Shown here: positions 1 through 10,651 of the stretch, one piece after another
How the letters are laid out: each line of letters opens with the position of its first letter
Numbering within the stretch: the stretch's first letter is position 1
Assembly: GCF_014652715.1 (NCBI RefSeq)
Contig: NZ_BMZI01000002.1
Coordinates: forward strand, 517,118 to 581,117
Reading direction: 5' to 3'
DNA length: 64,000 bases
DNA from: Salinicola rhizosphaerae
Lineage (GTDB): Bacteria; Pseudomonadota; Gammaproteobacteria; Pseudomonadales; Halomonadaceae
The notes under the pieces: model-generated
Seen by the model: only the letters and a program-made list of their open reading frames with translations
The model's database searches: none
Told to the model about the DNA's origin: nothing
Made by a program: the position numbers and the translations under genes

Positions 1-890
1 TCCGCGAGCCAGGCCCGTGTGCCGGCTTGGCCCTCGCGCTCGGCACGGTCCGCTAGCTGAAGCGCCAGTTCGATATCGCCGGCCTTGAGTGCTGCCTGGA
101 TCATGCGGCGGTAATCCAGCGGTTCACTCGTCTCGGGAGACTCACGGCCTCTGACCGACGCTGGCGGCTCGGCGACCTCAGCCGTGCGCTGCATAGGTGC
201 TGGCCGGGGGCTCTGATCCGAGACGAGCATAGGCGCTTCGCCCATCAAGGGAGCCACTTCCAGGATGATATCGCCGGTTGCCGTGTGCGTCGCGAGCGGG
301 TCGGCGGTCGCGGGTTCGGCCAGCCCTCTTACCCGGGCATAGGCTTTCTCTTCCGACTCGTAGCGCGTCGTGGACGCGCGGTCCGCGGCGCTGGAGTAGA
401 CGATGAGGTAGCTCGCGGCCGGACCGGGCGTCAGACTGAATTCACCCGTCAGACGGGCGCCGGAAAATCCGCTCGGGCGACGCAGCGTCAGCGCTTCGCT
501 CGGCATCTCCCTGACGGGGCGGTACGAAGCATCCAGGATCAGTATCGTGGGCGCAAAGAGCTGACCGTCGCGAATCGGGCTGGTCACGCTCAACGAGAGG
601 GGGCCCCGACTCTGTGGCAGTTCGAAGGCATGGAAGAAGCTCTTGCCGTCACCGAAGTCGTGCGCCGGCGATTGCGGTGTGGCATTCAGCGTGATGCGCT
701 CCTGCACGTCCAACGGGCGATAGGGTAGCGAGGCCAGCGAGGTACAGCAGTCGGGAGCGGTGGCCAAGGCCTGCTCTCCCGCCTGCGCGGAAACGCTCTG
801 TGGTGGTGGCGTCATCAAAGGGGTGCTGCATCCCGCCAAGGCGAGCATCAGCGCCCCCAAGGGCAAGATCAGGCGATACGAATTCGACAT
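1..890 (-). CDS. malM: MalM-like maltose operon lipoprotein (3' end outside window)
   Basis: Incomplete: the frame runs off the left edge of the window. About 296 residues are visible from an ATG at 890 preceded by a GGGAG Shine-Dalgarno sequence. The N-terminus is a lipoprotein signal ending in LALAGC, with the lipidated Cys at residue 21. It is followed by a DCCTSLASLPYRPL segment, the paired-Cys motif typical of the MalM family of periplasmic maltose-operon proteins. The biochemical role of MalM is not established. It lies 98 bp downstream of lamB on the same strand, the lamB-malM order of enteric bacteria, so co-transcription is likely. The C-terminal part seen here is Ala/Pro-rich and less conserved. 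Confidence 0.85.
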   Translation of the reverse strand, partial: MSNSYRLILPLGALMLALAGCSTPLMTPPPQSVSAQAGEQALATAPDCCTSLASLPYRPLDVQERITLNATPQSPAHDFGDGKSFFHAFELPQSRGPLSLSVTSPIRDGQLFAPTILILDASYRPVREMPSEALTLRRPSGFSGARLTGEFSLTPGPAASYLIVYSSAADRASTTRYESEEKAYARVRGLAEPATADPLATHTATGDIILEVAPLMGEAPMLVSDQSPRPAPMQRTAEVAEPPASVRGRESPETSEPLDYRRMIQAALKAGDIELALQLADRAEREGQAGTRAWLA

Positions 891-916
891 TCGAGAACTC
901 CCGCGGCGTCGAAAAT

Positions 917-943
917 GGCTCCAGAGCATCACGCTCCGGAGCC
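917..943 (-). promoter_or_regulatory. Stem-loop in lamB-malM spacer
   Basis: An 11-bp inverted repeat (GGCTCCAGAGC / GCTCCGGAGCC, one G-T pair on one strand) closes a 5-nt loop between lamB and malM. There is no T-tract. Enteric lamB-malM spacers also carry REP-type hairpins that stabilise the upstream message, so differential expression of porin over lipoprotein is the likely role. That role is inference. Confidence 0.6.
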
Positions 944-988
944 GCAAGGATCGAAACAGTACCGTCGGCAGACGGCCGACCGGCGTTC

Positions 989-2461
<1,473 letters not shown>

Positions 2462-2528
2462 TCATGACGAATGCCATTTGCCTTCCTGACATTGCCGATG
2501 GCCGTGCTCGGTCGTCCCCTTCGGCTTT

Positions 2529-2548
2529 AAAGTCCGCGGGGCTTTTTT
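2529..2548 (+). terminator. Orphan rho-independent terminator-like hairpin on the plus strand
   Basis: AAAGTCC-GCG-GGGCTTT forms a 7-bp stem with a 3-nt loop (one G-T pair) followed by more T. Read rightward it resembles an intrinsic terminator, yet no rightward gene precedes it, because lamB runs leftward. It may end a short divergent or antisense transcript, or be a leader hairpin of lamB. Confidence 0.4.
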
Positions 2549-3354
2549 ATCGATAATGAGACAATGGGTAACGGATTTACCCAGGTCTGTTCATTGAATC
2601 GTGGCCGTGTGAATGGAGATTTTTATCATTGAAATCTCTCTCGTTTGGTCTCGAATGTGTTCCGCCCGTGACGCCCTATCGACTTGATGATCGAGGCGGC
2701 GTTTCATCATGTCCTGCTGATTGTTCGATTCATTGGATGAATTCCATCGGCCAACGGCTTTTCGGCGAGAGGATGTCGATAGCGTGGCGTTGTCGATAAA
2801 GACATCTTTGATAAAGACGTCGTCGAAAGTGCGGCGTTGGCATCTCGCGCCGATAATGACAGGTTTCTGTAAACTTTCATTCTGACTATGGTCTAGGCAG
2901 ACCAAGGTCTTAGCTGTCTCTGCAGGGGTTCGATATAAAGCCTTGTGGAATAGGGTATTAGTCATGCGGCGGCATATTATTCAAACGTTTGTTCATACAA
3001 AAGTATTAAATATTACGCAGCCTGGTGGTTTTGTTACCCTTGATCTTTGTCGCGTTAAAGACAGACAAGCCGCGCGGCTGCCCTCAACTTTTCTTTATAA
3101 AACATGTTTGTGAAAGGTGGCGGGAGAGTGTGAGTGCGGTGTGCTATTTCGGTCCGCGAGCTGTCAGATTTATACGCTCGGGATGGTGATGAAGGGGGCT
3201 GGAAGATAGTTCGTTAACGGTCTGCGTCTATGGTTGTATTGTGACTCTTGAATGGCTGCATGATATTCCCCCTCAGTCCGGTCGGCATGGTTGCGCTAGT
3301 GGAATCTCGCGTGGACGCGAACCGGGGCAATCAATAAAAACGAGGGCTTTGGGA

Positions 3355-4650
3355 ATGCACGCCATGACGAGAACAACGAAAGCTAGAACGCTGCTCAACT
3401 GCATGAGTTGCGCATTATTGCCTTTGGCCTTGGCCATCACTGGCGTCGCCCAGGCGCAGGATAACGGCGAAGTCGAGGTTCTGAACTGGTGGACATCGGG
3501 GAGTGAGGCAAAAGCCCTGGGAGCACTCAAGGACGATCTTGCCGAAAAGGGCATCGGCTGGAAAAACATGCCGGTGGCCGGCGGCGCGGGCACCAACGCC
3601 ATGGCGGTGCTGCGTTCGCGTATCACTTCGGGGAATCCGCCAACCGCCGCTCAGGTTCTCGGTTATGACGCCCGTGACTGGGCCGAGCGCGATGCGCTGG
3701 CCACGCTCGATGACGTGGCAACGTCGGAGCAGTGGAACGACGTGTTTCCTGCCGCGATCCAGGACTTCGCCAAGCACGACGGTCACTGGATCGCGGCGCC
3801 GTTCGAGATCCACTCGACCAACTGGGTCTGGGCCAACAAATCGATGATGGATGAACTGGGCATCGAACAGCCGACCAGCTGGGATGAGTTCATCGCGTCT
3901 CTGAAGAAAGCCAAGGAGGCGGGCTATACCGGTCTCGCCTACGGTGGACAGCCCTGGCAGGACACCACCGTCTTCGAAAACGTGGTGCTCGCCACCGGTG
4001 GCGCGGATTTTTACCGTCAGGCGCTGATCGATCTGGATCCACAGGCGCTCGACTCCGACACCATGGTCGAAACCTTCGACAATCTGCGCGAACTGCTGAA
4101 GTACAAGGATGACAACTCGCCGGGCCGGGACTGGAACCTGGCAACGGCCATGGTGATCAACGGCAAGGCGCTCTATCAGATCATGGGGGATTGGGCGAAA
4201 GGGGAATTCCTCAACGCCAACCTGGAACCGGGCAAGGATTTCATGTGTTTCCGCACGCCGGGTACGCAGGATGCCGTCACGTTCAACAGCGACCTGATGA
4301 TCATGTTCGAGACCGACGACGGTCAGCAACAAGCGATGCAGAAGACCATGGCCCAGATCATCGGCTCGCCGGATTTCCAGATCGCCTTCAGCCAGATCAA
4401 GGGCTCGGTACCTGCACGCACGGGGCTCTCCGCCGACAAACTGGACGCTTGCGCCCAGCGTGGCTACGAGCAGGTCAAGGCCGCCGCCGACAACGATACG
4501 CTGATGGGCAGTCTGGCTCATGGCTACGCCGCGCCGGCTTCCGTGAAGAACGCCGTATTCGACATCATCTCGTCGTTCGTCAACAGCGACATGCCCAGCG
4601 ACGTGGCGGCCGAGCAACTCGCGGCGGCAGTACAGAGCGCGACCTCCTGA
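3355..4650 (+). CDS. gtsA: Sugar ABC transporter periplasmic binding protein (GtsA-like, glucose/mannose type)
   Basis: About 431 residues. It binds sugar in the periplasm and delivers it to the GtsBC permease. After a signal peptide ending GVAQAQ, the mature protein begins EVEVLNWWTSGSEAKAL, followed by SGNPPTAAQVLGYDARDW and TNWVWANKSMMDELGI. These are hallmarks of the Pseudomonas-type glucose-binding GtsA subfamily of family 1 solute-binding proteins. The frame opens further upstream (3241), but that start would put a long hydrophilic stretch before the signal peptide. ATG 3355, with AGGG upstream, is preferred, and ATG 3364 is an alternative. It is first gene of the importer operon; a 179-bp repeat element separates it from the permease genes. 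Confidence 0.88.
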   Translation: MHAMTRTTKARTLLNCMSCALLPLALAITGVAQAQDNGEVEVLNWWTSGSEAKALGALKDDLAEKGIGWKNMPVAGGAGTNAMAVLRSRITSGNPPTAAQVLGYDARDWAERDALATLDDVATSEQWNDVFPAAIQDFAKHDGHWIAAPFEIHSTNWVWANKSMMDELGIEQPTSWDEFIASLKKAKEAGYTGLAYGGQPWQDTTVFENVVLATGGADFYRQALIDLDPQALDSDTMVETFDNLRELLKYKDDNSPGRDWNLATAMVINGKALYQIMGDWAKGEFLNANLEPGKDFMCFRTPGTQDAVTFNSDLMIMFETDDGQQQAMQKTMAQIIGSPDFQIAFSQIKGSVPARTGLSADKLDACAQRGYEQVKAAADNDTLMGSLAHGYAAPASVKNAVFDIISSFVNSDMPSDVAAEQLAAAVQSATS

Positions 4651-4654
4651 CCTT

Positions 4655-4833
4655 TAGGGAAGCACTGCATAAATGTCTGCGCGAGCGAATCGCTGCGTTG
4701 CGTGGTACTGGGGCGCCAGTCCGATCGACACTCGCCTAACCCCAAGTTATGTCTCGTGTTCTGTGTTCCATGCGCCTTGCGGCGGAACGCCGCCCCGGTT
4801 ATCTCGCTCGTCGATTTATGCAGCGCTTCCTTA
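4655..4833. mobile_element. MITE-like element with 20-bp terminal inverted repeats
   Basis: Left end TAGGGAAGCACTGCATAAAT (4655-4674) and right end ATTTATGCAGCGCTTCCTTA (4814-4833) are inverted repeats matching at 18 of 20 positions. They bound a 179-bp segment with no coding potential. A target-site duplication is not obvious. The element starts 5 bp after the gtsA stop codon and ends 34 bp before gtsB, so it is carried inside the operon. Short non-autonomous insertion-sequence derivatives have this form. The parent element is not in the window. Confidence 0.75.
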
Positions 4834-4867
4834 GATCCCTGGATCGAAACCACGTATCGAGGTCACG

Positions 4868-5773
4868 ATGTCCGATACCGCTTCGCCACACGGCAAGGGA
4901 GTGCGTGAGCGGTTGCAGCACTGGTTGCCCAAGCTCGTGCTGTCGCCCTCCTGCGTTCTGATTCTGTTCTTCGTCTATGGCTTCATTGCCTGGACCAGTT
5001 ATATCTCGTTCAGCGACTCCGGCATGATGCCCGACTACGCCTGGGCCGGGCTGCGTCAGTGGTCGCGTCTCTGGAGTTCCTGGACCTGGGGCATCGCGCT
5101 GCACAACATCTGGGTCTTCGGGCTGCTCTATATCGTCAGCTGCACGGTCCTGGGGCTGCTGCTGGCGATTCTGCTCGACCAGCGCATTCGTGCCGAGGGC
5201 GCGCTGCGCACCATCTATCTCTATCCCATGGCGCTGTCGTTCATCGTCACTGGCACGGCGTGGCAGTGGTTTCTCAATCCCGGGCTCGGGCTCGAGAAGA
5301 CGATGCACGACCTGGGTTGGGAGAGCTTCAGCTTCAACTGGCTGATCGACGCCAACATGGCGATCTATACGGTGGTGATCGCGGCGGTGTGGCAGGCGAC
5401 CGGCTTCGTGATGGCGATGTTCCTGGCGGGCCTTCGCGGCATCGACGGGGAAATGATTAAGGCCGCCCAGATCGACGGCGCGCCGGCCTGGAAGATCTAC
5501 GCGCGGATCATCATTCCGCAGCTGCGGCCGGTATTCCTCAGCGCCATCGTCGTGCTCGCCCATCTCGCCATCAAGAGCTTCGACCTGATCGTGGCGATGA
5601 CCGGCGGCGGGCCGGGCAATGCCACCGCCGTGCCGGCGACCTTCATGTACTCCTACGCCTTCTCGCGCAACGAGATGGGCATCGCGGCGGCCAGTGCGGT
5701 GTTCATGCTGGCGGTGATCGCTGCGCTGATCATTCCCTATCTCTATTCCGAACTGCGGGAGCCGCGCTCATGA
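4868..5773 (+). CDS. gtsB: Sugar ABC transporter permease (GtsB-like, MalF class)
   Basis: 301 residues with about six membrane segments, the first near residues 22-45. The EAA loop that contacts the ATPase is visible as EMIKAAQIDGAPAWKIYARI, followed by IIPQLRP. This is the MalF/UgpA-type inner-membrane subunit. Start ATG 4868 has GAGGT upstream. The last codons overlap the next permease gene by 4 bp (ATGA), so the two are translationally coupled. The substrate is inferred from the GtsA-like binding protein. Confidence 0.88.
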   Translation: MSDTASPHGKGVRERLQHWLPKLVLSPSCVLILFFVYGFIAWTSYISFSDSGMMPDYAWAGLRQWSRLWSSWTWGIALHNIWVFGLLYIVSCTVLGLLLAILLDQRIRAEGALRTIYLYPMALSFIVTGTAWQWFLNPGLGLEKTMHDLGWESFSFNWLIDANMAIYTVVIAAVWQATGFVMAMFLAGLRGIDGEMIKAAQIDGAPAWKIYARIIIPQLRPVFLSAIVVLAHLAIKSFDLIVAMTGGGPGNATAVPATFMYSYAFSRNEMGIAAASAVFMLAVIAALIIPYLYSELREPRS

Positions 5774-6663
5774 GTGTCGCCACGTCCGCCCGCGCGGCCT
5801 CGTCACCGGGGCGTCGTATCACCCTCGGCCGCGCGATTCTCTATGCGCTCCTGCTGTTCTTCGCCGTGCTCTATCTGCTGCCGCTCTACGTGATGCTGAC
5901 GACGTCGTTCAAGCCGTTGGCCGAAATCCATCAGGGCAACATGCTGGCGCTGCCCGAGCAGTGGACTTTCGCCCCCTGGCGCGAGGCCTGGGGCAGCGCC
6001 TGCATCGGCCTGGAGTGCAGCGGGGTTCACGGTTATTTCTTCAACAGCATCAAGATCGTGGTGCCGGCGGTGCTGATCTCCGGCCTGCTCGGGGCGTTCA
6101 ATGGCTATGTGCTGACCAAATGGAAGTTTCGCGGCCACAAGATCGTCTTCGGCCTCATTCTGTTCAGCTGCTTCATTCCGTTTCAGATCATCCTGCTGCC
6201 GATGGCGCGGGTGCTGGGAATTCTGCATCTGGCCAACAGCACTTCCGGCCTGGTGCTGGTGCACATCGTCTACGGCATCGGCTTCACGACGCTGTTCTTC
6301 CGCAACTATTACGCCAACTTCCCCGATGAGCTGGTGCGCGCGGCGCAACTCGATGGCGCCGGCTTCTTCACCATCTTCTTCCGGATTCTGCTGCCGGCCT
6401 CGGTGCCGATCATCGTGGTCACGATCATCTGGCAGTTCACCAACGTCTGGAACGACTTCCTGTTCGGGGTCTCCTTCGCCTCCGGTGACAGCGCCCCGAT
6501 CACGGTCGCGCTCAACAATCTGGTCAACAGCTCCACCGGCGTGAAGGCCTACAACGTCAACATGGCGGCGGCGATGGTGGCTGCGGTGCCGACGCTGCTC
6601 GTCTATATCCTGGCGGGCAAATACTTTCTGCGCGGTCTGATGTCGGGATCGGTCAAGGGCTGA
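5770..6663 (+). CDS. gtsC: Sugar ABC transporter permease (GtsC-like, MalG class)
   Basis: 297 residues. It has MalG/UgpE-class architecture: a first membrane helix near residues 20-40 (ILYALLLFFAVLYLLPLYV), about six helices in all, and the EAA loop ELVRAAQLDGAGFFTIFFRI with LLPASVP. It pairs with GtsB to form the sugar channel. The start overlaps the gtsB stop codon, and the ATPase gene follows after 7 bp, so this is a compact operon. Confidence 0.88.
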   Translation: MSVATSARAASSPGRRITLGRAILYALLLFFAVLYLLPLYVMLTTSFKPLAEIHQGNMLALPEQWTFAPWREAWGSACIGLECSGVHGYFFNSIKIVVPAVLISGLLGAFNGYVLTKWKFRGHKIVFGLILFSCFIPFQIILLPMARVLGILHLANSTSGLVLVHIVYGIGFTTLFFRNYYANFPDELVRAAQLDGAGFFTIFFRILLPASVPIIVVTIIWQFTNVWNDFLFGVSFASGDSAPITVALNNLVNSSTGVKAYNVNMAAAMVAAVPTLLVYILAGKYFLRGLMSGSVKG

Positions 6664-6670
6664 GGAATTC

Positions 6671-7825
6671 ATGAGCTTTCTGCACATTCATCACGTTCAC
6701 AAGCGATTCGGCGAGACCCATGTGCTCAAGGGCGTCGACATCGAGATCGAAAAGGGCGACTTCCTGGTACTCGTCGGCCCCTCCGGCTGCGGCAAGTCGA
6801 CACTCCTCAACATGATCGCGGGGCTCGACTCGATCAGCGAAGGCGAGCTGCGTCTCGACGGCCAGCGCATCAATGAACTGCACCCCTCGAAGCGCGACAT
6901 CGCCATGGTGTTCCAGTCCTACGCGCTCTACCCGAGCATGACGGTCGCCGGCAATATCGGCTTCGGCCTGGAGATGCGCAAGGTGCCGCGGGCGGGGCGG
7001 CGGGCCGCCATCCAGCGTGTCGCCGAGCTTTTGCAGATCGAGAACCTGCTCAAGCGTAAACCGGCCCAGCTTTCCGGCGGCCAGCGCCAGCGCGTCGCCA
7101 TGGGGCGAGCGCTAGTGCGCGATCCGCAGCTCTTTCTGTTCGACGAGCCGCTATCGAATCTCGATGCCAAGCTGCGCGTCGACATGCGTACCGAGATCAA
7201 GCAGCTGCATCAGCGCCTCGGCACCACAATCGTCTACGTCACCCATGACCAGATCGAAGCGATGACGCTGGCGACACGAATCGCCGTGATGCGTGCTGGC
7301 GAGCTTCAGCAATTGGGCACGCCGCAGTCGGTGTACGACGATCCCAACAACCTCTTCGTTGCCGGTTTCATGGGCTCGCCGTCGATGAATCTTGTGCCAG
7401 CGCGTATTGCCGAGAAGGCGGGCGCCCTGGTGGCGCTGATCGAGACCGAGAAAGCCACCCTCGCGCTGCCCATCGTACGCGACCGGCAGGCGCTCACCGA
7501 CTGGTGTGATAAAGCGGTGATGCTAGGGCTGCGCCCGGAGGCGATCACCGACCCGGCGAGCGCCAATCGTGACGGTGGCGAGATCTTCGAGGCTGATCTC
7601 GAGGTCGATCTGGTCGAACCGACGGGGGCCGATCTCTACGTCGTCACCCGGCTCGGTGGCACCAACGTCAACGCCCGCATGCGCCCCGGTTCGCCACCGC
7701 AATCTGGAACGCAAACCCGCTTCGCCTTCGACGTCTCGCGCATGGTGGCCTTCGATCCGGACAGTGAAGCGCGAATTCGCGATAGGGCGAGCGTCGGGTC
7801 GGCGCCGCTCGCGAGCTCGGCCTGA
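6671..7825 (+). CDS. gtsD: Sugar ABC transporter ATP-binding protein (MalK/UgpC/GtsD type)
   Basis: 384 residues, the usual MalK length. It has Walker A GPSGCGKST (about residues 37-45), Q-loop VFQSYALYP, signature LSGGQRQRVAMGRAL, Walker B LFLFDEPLSNLDA and H-loop VTHDQ. A C-terminal TOBE/regulatory domain extends from about residue 240. It energises the GtsBC permease. Start ATG 6671 has a GAGG sequence 5' of it. The stop codon lies only 10 bp from the convergent MFS gene, with no obvious terminator between them. Confidence 0.9.
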   Translation: MSFLHIHHVHKRFGETHVLKGVDIEIEKGDFLVLVGPSGCGKSTLLNMIAGLDSISEGELRLDGQRINELHPSKRDIAMVFQSYALYPSMTVAGNIGFGLEMRKVPRAGRRAAIQRVAELLQIENLLKRKPAQLSGGQRQRVAMGRALVRDPQLFLFDEPLSNLDAKLRVDMRTEIKQLHQRLGTTIVYVTHDQIEAMTLATRIAVMRAGELQQLGTPQSVYDDPNNLFVAGFMGSPSMNLVPARIAEKAGALVALIETEKATLALPIVRDRQALTDWCDKAVMLGLRPEAITDPASANRDGGEIFEADLEVDLVEPTGADLYVVTRLGGTNVNARMRPGSPPQSGTQTRFAFDVSRMVAFDPDSEARIRDRASVGSAPLASSA

Positions 7826-7835
7826 TATCGGCTCC

Positions 7836-8987
7836 TTACATATTGGCGAGCCGCCGATCTACACGGGCGCTGGTCCATAGCCAGACACCGACGATCAGCG
7901 CGAACATGGCGGCGACGAGAAAGATCAGGCTGCGCGAGCCGGGAATGAATTCGCTGAAGGCGGAGAGAAACTGGCCGGTGAAGATCGCCATCGACAGGTA
8001 GGCCAGGTTGCGGCCGCGCAGTGCGGCGTGGCTCTGCTCGACCGTCATGTGGTTGACCAGCGGCACGGAGAGGCCGAAGCCGATACCCATGAGAACCGCG
8101 CCGACGAGCATCAGCGGCAGCGATGCGGCCAACGAGAACAGACCGTGGGCGACGGCATAGGCCGTGAATGCCACGAGCAGCGTTGTCGATTCGCCGACTC
8201 GCCCGACGACGCGGGGCATCAGCGCGGCGGCGCCGACCGCCACCAGTGACACGAACGAGAGAAAGTTGCCGGTTTCCGCTTCGTTCAACCCCAGGTCGTG
8301 AAGCTGGTAGGGCAGCACGATGACGCCGAGGAAAAACACGATCATCGAGGCACAGGCGGCGGCGTAGACCCGCTTCAACGCACGCCCCAGCGCAGTCGAG
8401 TCCGGCGTTTGTGCCCCTTCCGAGGAAGCCGGCGGTCGGGGCACGAATAGCCACACCATGAGCAGCATCAGCCAGGCGAAGAGATAGAGCGCGAAGGGCC
8501 ACGACCAGGCGAGTCCGGCGAGAAAACCGCCCAGGCTCAGAAAGATCACGCCCCCCAACTCGATGCTCATGCCCTGGCGCGCGATCATCTTCAGACGCGC
8601 CTCTCCTTCGTAAAACGCCGATATCAGCCCCGTACCGGCAGACATCACCACGGCCGTGGCTCCCCCCAGCAGCAGTCGGTCCAGAAATACCGGCACGAGG
8701 CCATGCAGAAAGACGCCGCCAGCGCCCAGCAAGCCGTAGAGAAACAGACCGATGCACAGCGCGCGATAGAGCCCGAGCGCCTGAATGGCCCGGCCCGCTA
8801 GCGGCCCGAACAGGACCACGCCCAGCGACGGAATCGTCACCAGCCAGCTGGCTGCATCGGCGACGCCCAGCTCCCGCGCGATCGCCGGCAGGCCGGGCAC
8901 GATGACGCAACCGACCATGATCGTCAGGCATGCCACCATCAGTAGCGTGAAGGCCCCTAGACGAGAAATTTTCACTTGTCCGTTCAT
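7836..8987 (-). CDS. MFS transporter
   Basis: 383 residues with about 12 hydrophobic segments. Both six-helix halves are visible, with a charged linker near residues 185-200 (PRPPASSEGAQTPD). The motif after helix 2 reads FGPLAGRAIQALG, a degenerate MFS motif A. It resembles drug or metabolite exporters, but the substrate is unknown. It is divergent from an IclR regulator, which probably controls it. Confidence 0.8.
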   Translation of the reverse strand: MNGQVKISRLGAFTLLMVACLTIMVGCVIVPGLPAIARELGVADAASWLVTIPSLGVVLFGPLAGRAIQALGLYRALCIGLFLYGLLGAGGVFLHGLVPVFLDRLLLGGATAVVMSAGTGLISAFYEGEARLKMIARQGMSIELGGVIFLSLGGFLAGLAWSWPFALYLFAWLMLLMVWLFVPRPPASSEGAQTPDSTALGRALKRVYAAACASMIVFFLGVIVLPYQLHDLGLNEAETGNFLSFVSLVAVGAAALMPRVVGRVGESTTLLVAFTAYAVAHGLFSLAASLPLMLVGAVLMGIGFGLSVPLVNHMTVEQSHAALRGRNLAYLSMAIFTGQFLSAFSEFIPGSRSLIFLVAAMFALIVGVWLWTSARVDRRLANM

Positions 8988-9125
8988 CGGTACACTGTTC
9001 CGTATATAGGGATGGTGTCATGCTGGTTGGCGGTCGCTATGCTGTCAAGCGACGAGCGCGCCGGGTTCGGGGCGCGATAGGAGGAAGCCACGAGCTGGCA
9101 GGCGGATGACGTAAAAGGAGACGAG
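8988..9125. promoter_or_regulatory. Divergent MFS / IclR promoter region
   Basis: This 138-bp spacer between the MFS and IclR starts contains TTCCGTATATAGGGA, a short imperfect dyad around an alternating TA core, just before the MFS start. It is a plausible IclR operator. No clear -35/-10 pair was assigned. Confidence 0.3.
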
Positions 9126-9887
9126 GTGAGCGAGACAGGCGGAAACGACAGCGGCGGCAAGCAGGTGGTGGCGCGGGCCGCGGCGATTCTCAACGCGCTG
9201 GAGAGCGAGCCGCGGGGCATGAGCCTTGGACGAATCGCCAAGGCGACCGATCTACCGCGTACCACGGTGCATCGGCTGGTCGTCTCGCTGGAAGCGCAGC
9301 AGCTGGTCGCGAGTGGCAGCGAGGGCATCCGCCTGGGCCCGGCGCTGGCGCGGCTGGCCGCTGCGGCCCATGTGGACGTGGCCGATATTGCCCGGCCGTT
9401 CGTCGAGTCGCTGGGGCGGCGCACGCGTGAGACGGTCGATCTCAGCGTCTATCGCGGCCGGCACGCGGTCTCGGTCGACCAGTTCGCCTCCGATCAGGAG
9501 CTGCGCGTCGTCTCGCCAGTCGGTACCGCCTTTCCCATTCACTGCACCGCGCATGGCAAGGCGCTGCTGGCGGCGCTGTCGGTGACGGAAGCCGAGCGCG
9601 TGCTGAACGAATCGCCGCTGGAGGCTCGCACGCCAGCGTCGGTGACCGACGCCACCGCATTGATGCGGCAGCTGGCGACGATTCGGCAAGGCGGCGTGGC
9701 CGTGGACCGGGAAGAACATGCCGAAGGCGTTTGCGGGCTGGGTATCGTCCTGAACACCGGCGCCACCGAGCGCTATGCGCTGTCGTTGGCGGTGCCGTCG
9801 CAGCGCTTCGCGCGTCAGCAGGAGAAGCTGGAAGCGGCGCTGCGCCAGTGTGCGGCCGAGATCGAATCGAAGCTCGGTATGACATGA
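9126..9887 (+). CDS. IclR family transcriptional regulator
   Basis: 253 residues. An N-terminal winged HTH covers about residues 12-75, with the family pattern LERIAKATDLPRTTVHRLV-like (here MSLGRIAKATDLPRTT). The IclR effector domain follows from about residue 90, with HCTAHGKALLAAL and GVAVDREEHAEGVCGLG, both family hallmarks. It starts at GTG 9126 behind AAGGAG. It is divergent from the MFS gene and probably controls it. The effector is unknown. Confidence 0.88.
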   Translation: MSETGGNDSGGKQVVARAAAILNALESEPRGMSLGRIAKATDLPRTTVHRLVVSLEAQQLVASGSEGIRLGPALARLAAAAHVDVADIARPFVESLGRRTRETVDLSVYRGRHAVSVDQFASDQELRVVSPVGTAFPIHCTAHGKALLAALSVTEAERVLNESPLEARTPASVTDATALMRQLATIRQGGVAVDREEHAEGVCGLGIVLNTGATERYALSLAVPSQRFARQQEKLEAALRQCAAEIESKLGMT

Positions 9888-9994
9888 GCCGGCAGCGGCC
9901 TGGCTGGCTGACGATCAGGCCGACGCCGGCGCCAGATCGAGCCGGTTACGGCGACCCGTTTAACGGCCCGAGTCAGTGAGCTCTCGACGCAAGC

Positions 9995-10651
9995 TCAGAC
10001 ATCCGTCAGCCGCCTGGCCATGACCGCGCCCGCCGCCAGCACCGGATTTACGACGGGGAGATTCGTGTAAGGCGCGACCAGTGCGGCGACATCGGTCGTC
10101 GCCATACCGGTGCAGGCGAGCGCAATGGTGTCGGCGCCTTCGGCCTCCAGTGCCTGCACGGCGGCAATGATCGCCAGCTTGCCGGCGTCCGTGTGAATGT
10201 CGTGAGTGCAGGCGACACCGTCCGGCTGGCGATAGCGCATCAGGCGTTCGCCGAGGCGGGCGTGGAAGACCGGCGGGGCGTCCAGCTCGATGCCGATGGC
10301 GCCGATACGAGTCCCGAGTGTCAGCGCCCGCTCGCAGCATGCCTCACCGGCGCCAACGACCGGAATCGATAGCGTGGCCTTGAGCTTCTTGAGGCCCGGG
10401 TCCGCGGCGCAGCTGACTATCAGGCCGTCGAGTGTCGGCGCCCAGTCGCGCGCCAGCGCCTCGATCTGCGGCAGCGCTCGGGCCAGCGTGGCGGCGTCAT
10501 GGATGCCATTGGGCTGATCGGGCAGGCAGCGGGTTTCGAAGGCGAGCGTCGAATATCTTTCCGCAAGACTGGCTTGAATCAGGCGCTGATGATGCTCGAG
10601 AAAGGTCTGATCCGCCGAGGTCACCACGCGCAGAATGCCGATGCGTGTCAT
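9995..10651 (-). CDS. Asp/Glu/hydantoin racemase family protein
   Basis: 218 residues. It has the two-domain Asp/Glu racemase fold, with both catalytic-Cys contexts present: VSCAADPG (around residue 80) and LACTGMA (around 187). Such enzymes epimerise amino acids, hydantoins or related acids by a cofactor-free two-base mechanism. It overlaps pepE by 4 bp and is the last gene of the DUF1177-AroM-OPT-PepE operon. Its likely substrate therefore comes from the transported peptide-like compound. The exact substrate is not determinable. Confidence 0.8.
   Translation of the reverse strand: MTRIGILRVVTSADQTFLEHHQRLIQASLAERYSTLAFETRCLPDQPNGIHDAATLARALPQIEALARDWAPTLDGLIVSCAADPGLKKLKATLSIPVVGAGEACCERALTLGTRIGAIGIELDAPPVFHARLGERLMRYRQPDGVACTHDIHTDAGKLAIIAAVQALEAEGADTIALACTGMATTDVAALVAPYTNLPVVNPVLAAGAVMARRLTDV

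Noticed and set aside
7636-9021. 461-residue leftward frame over the MFS gene
   Set aside because: Arg/Gly/Ala-rich shadow in another frame of the MFS gene, which has clear membrane helices in the real frame.
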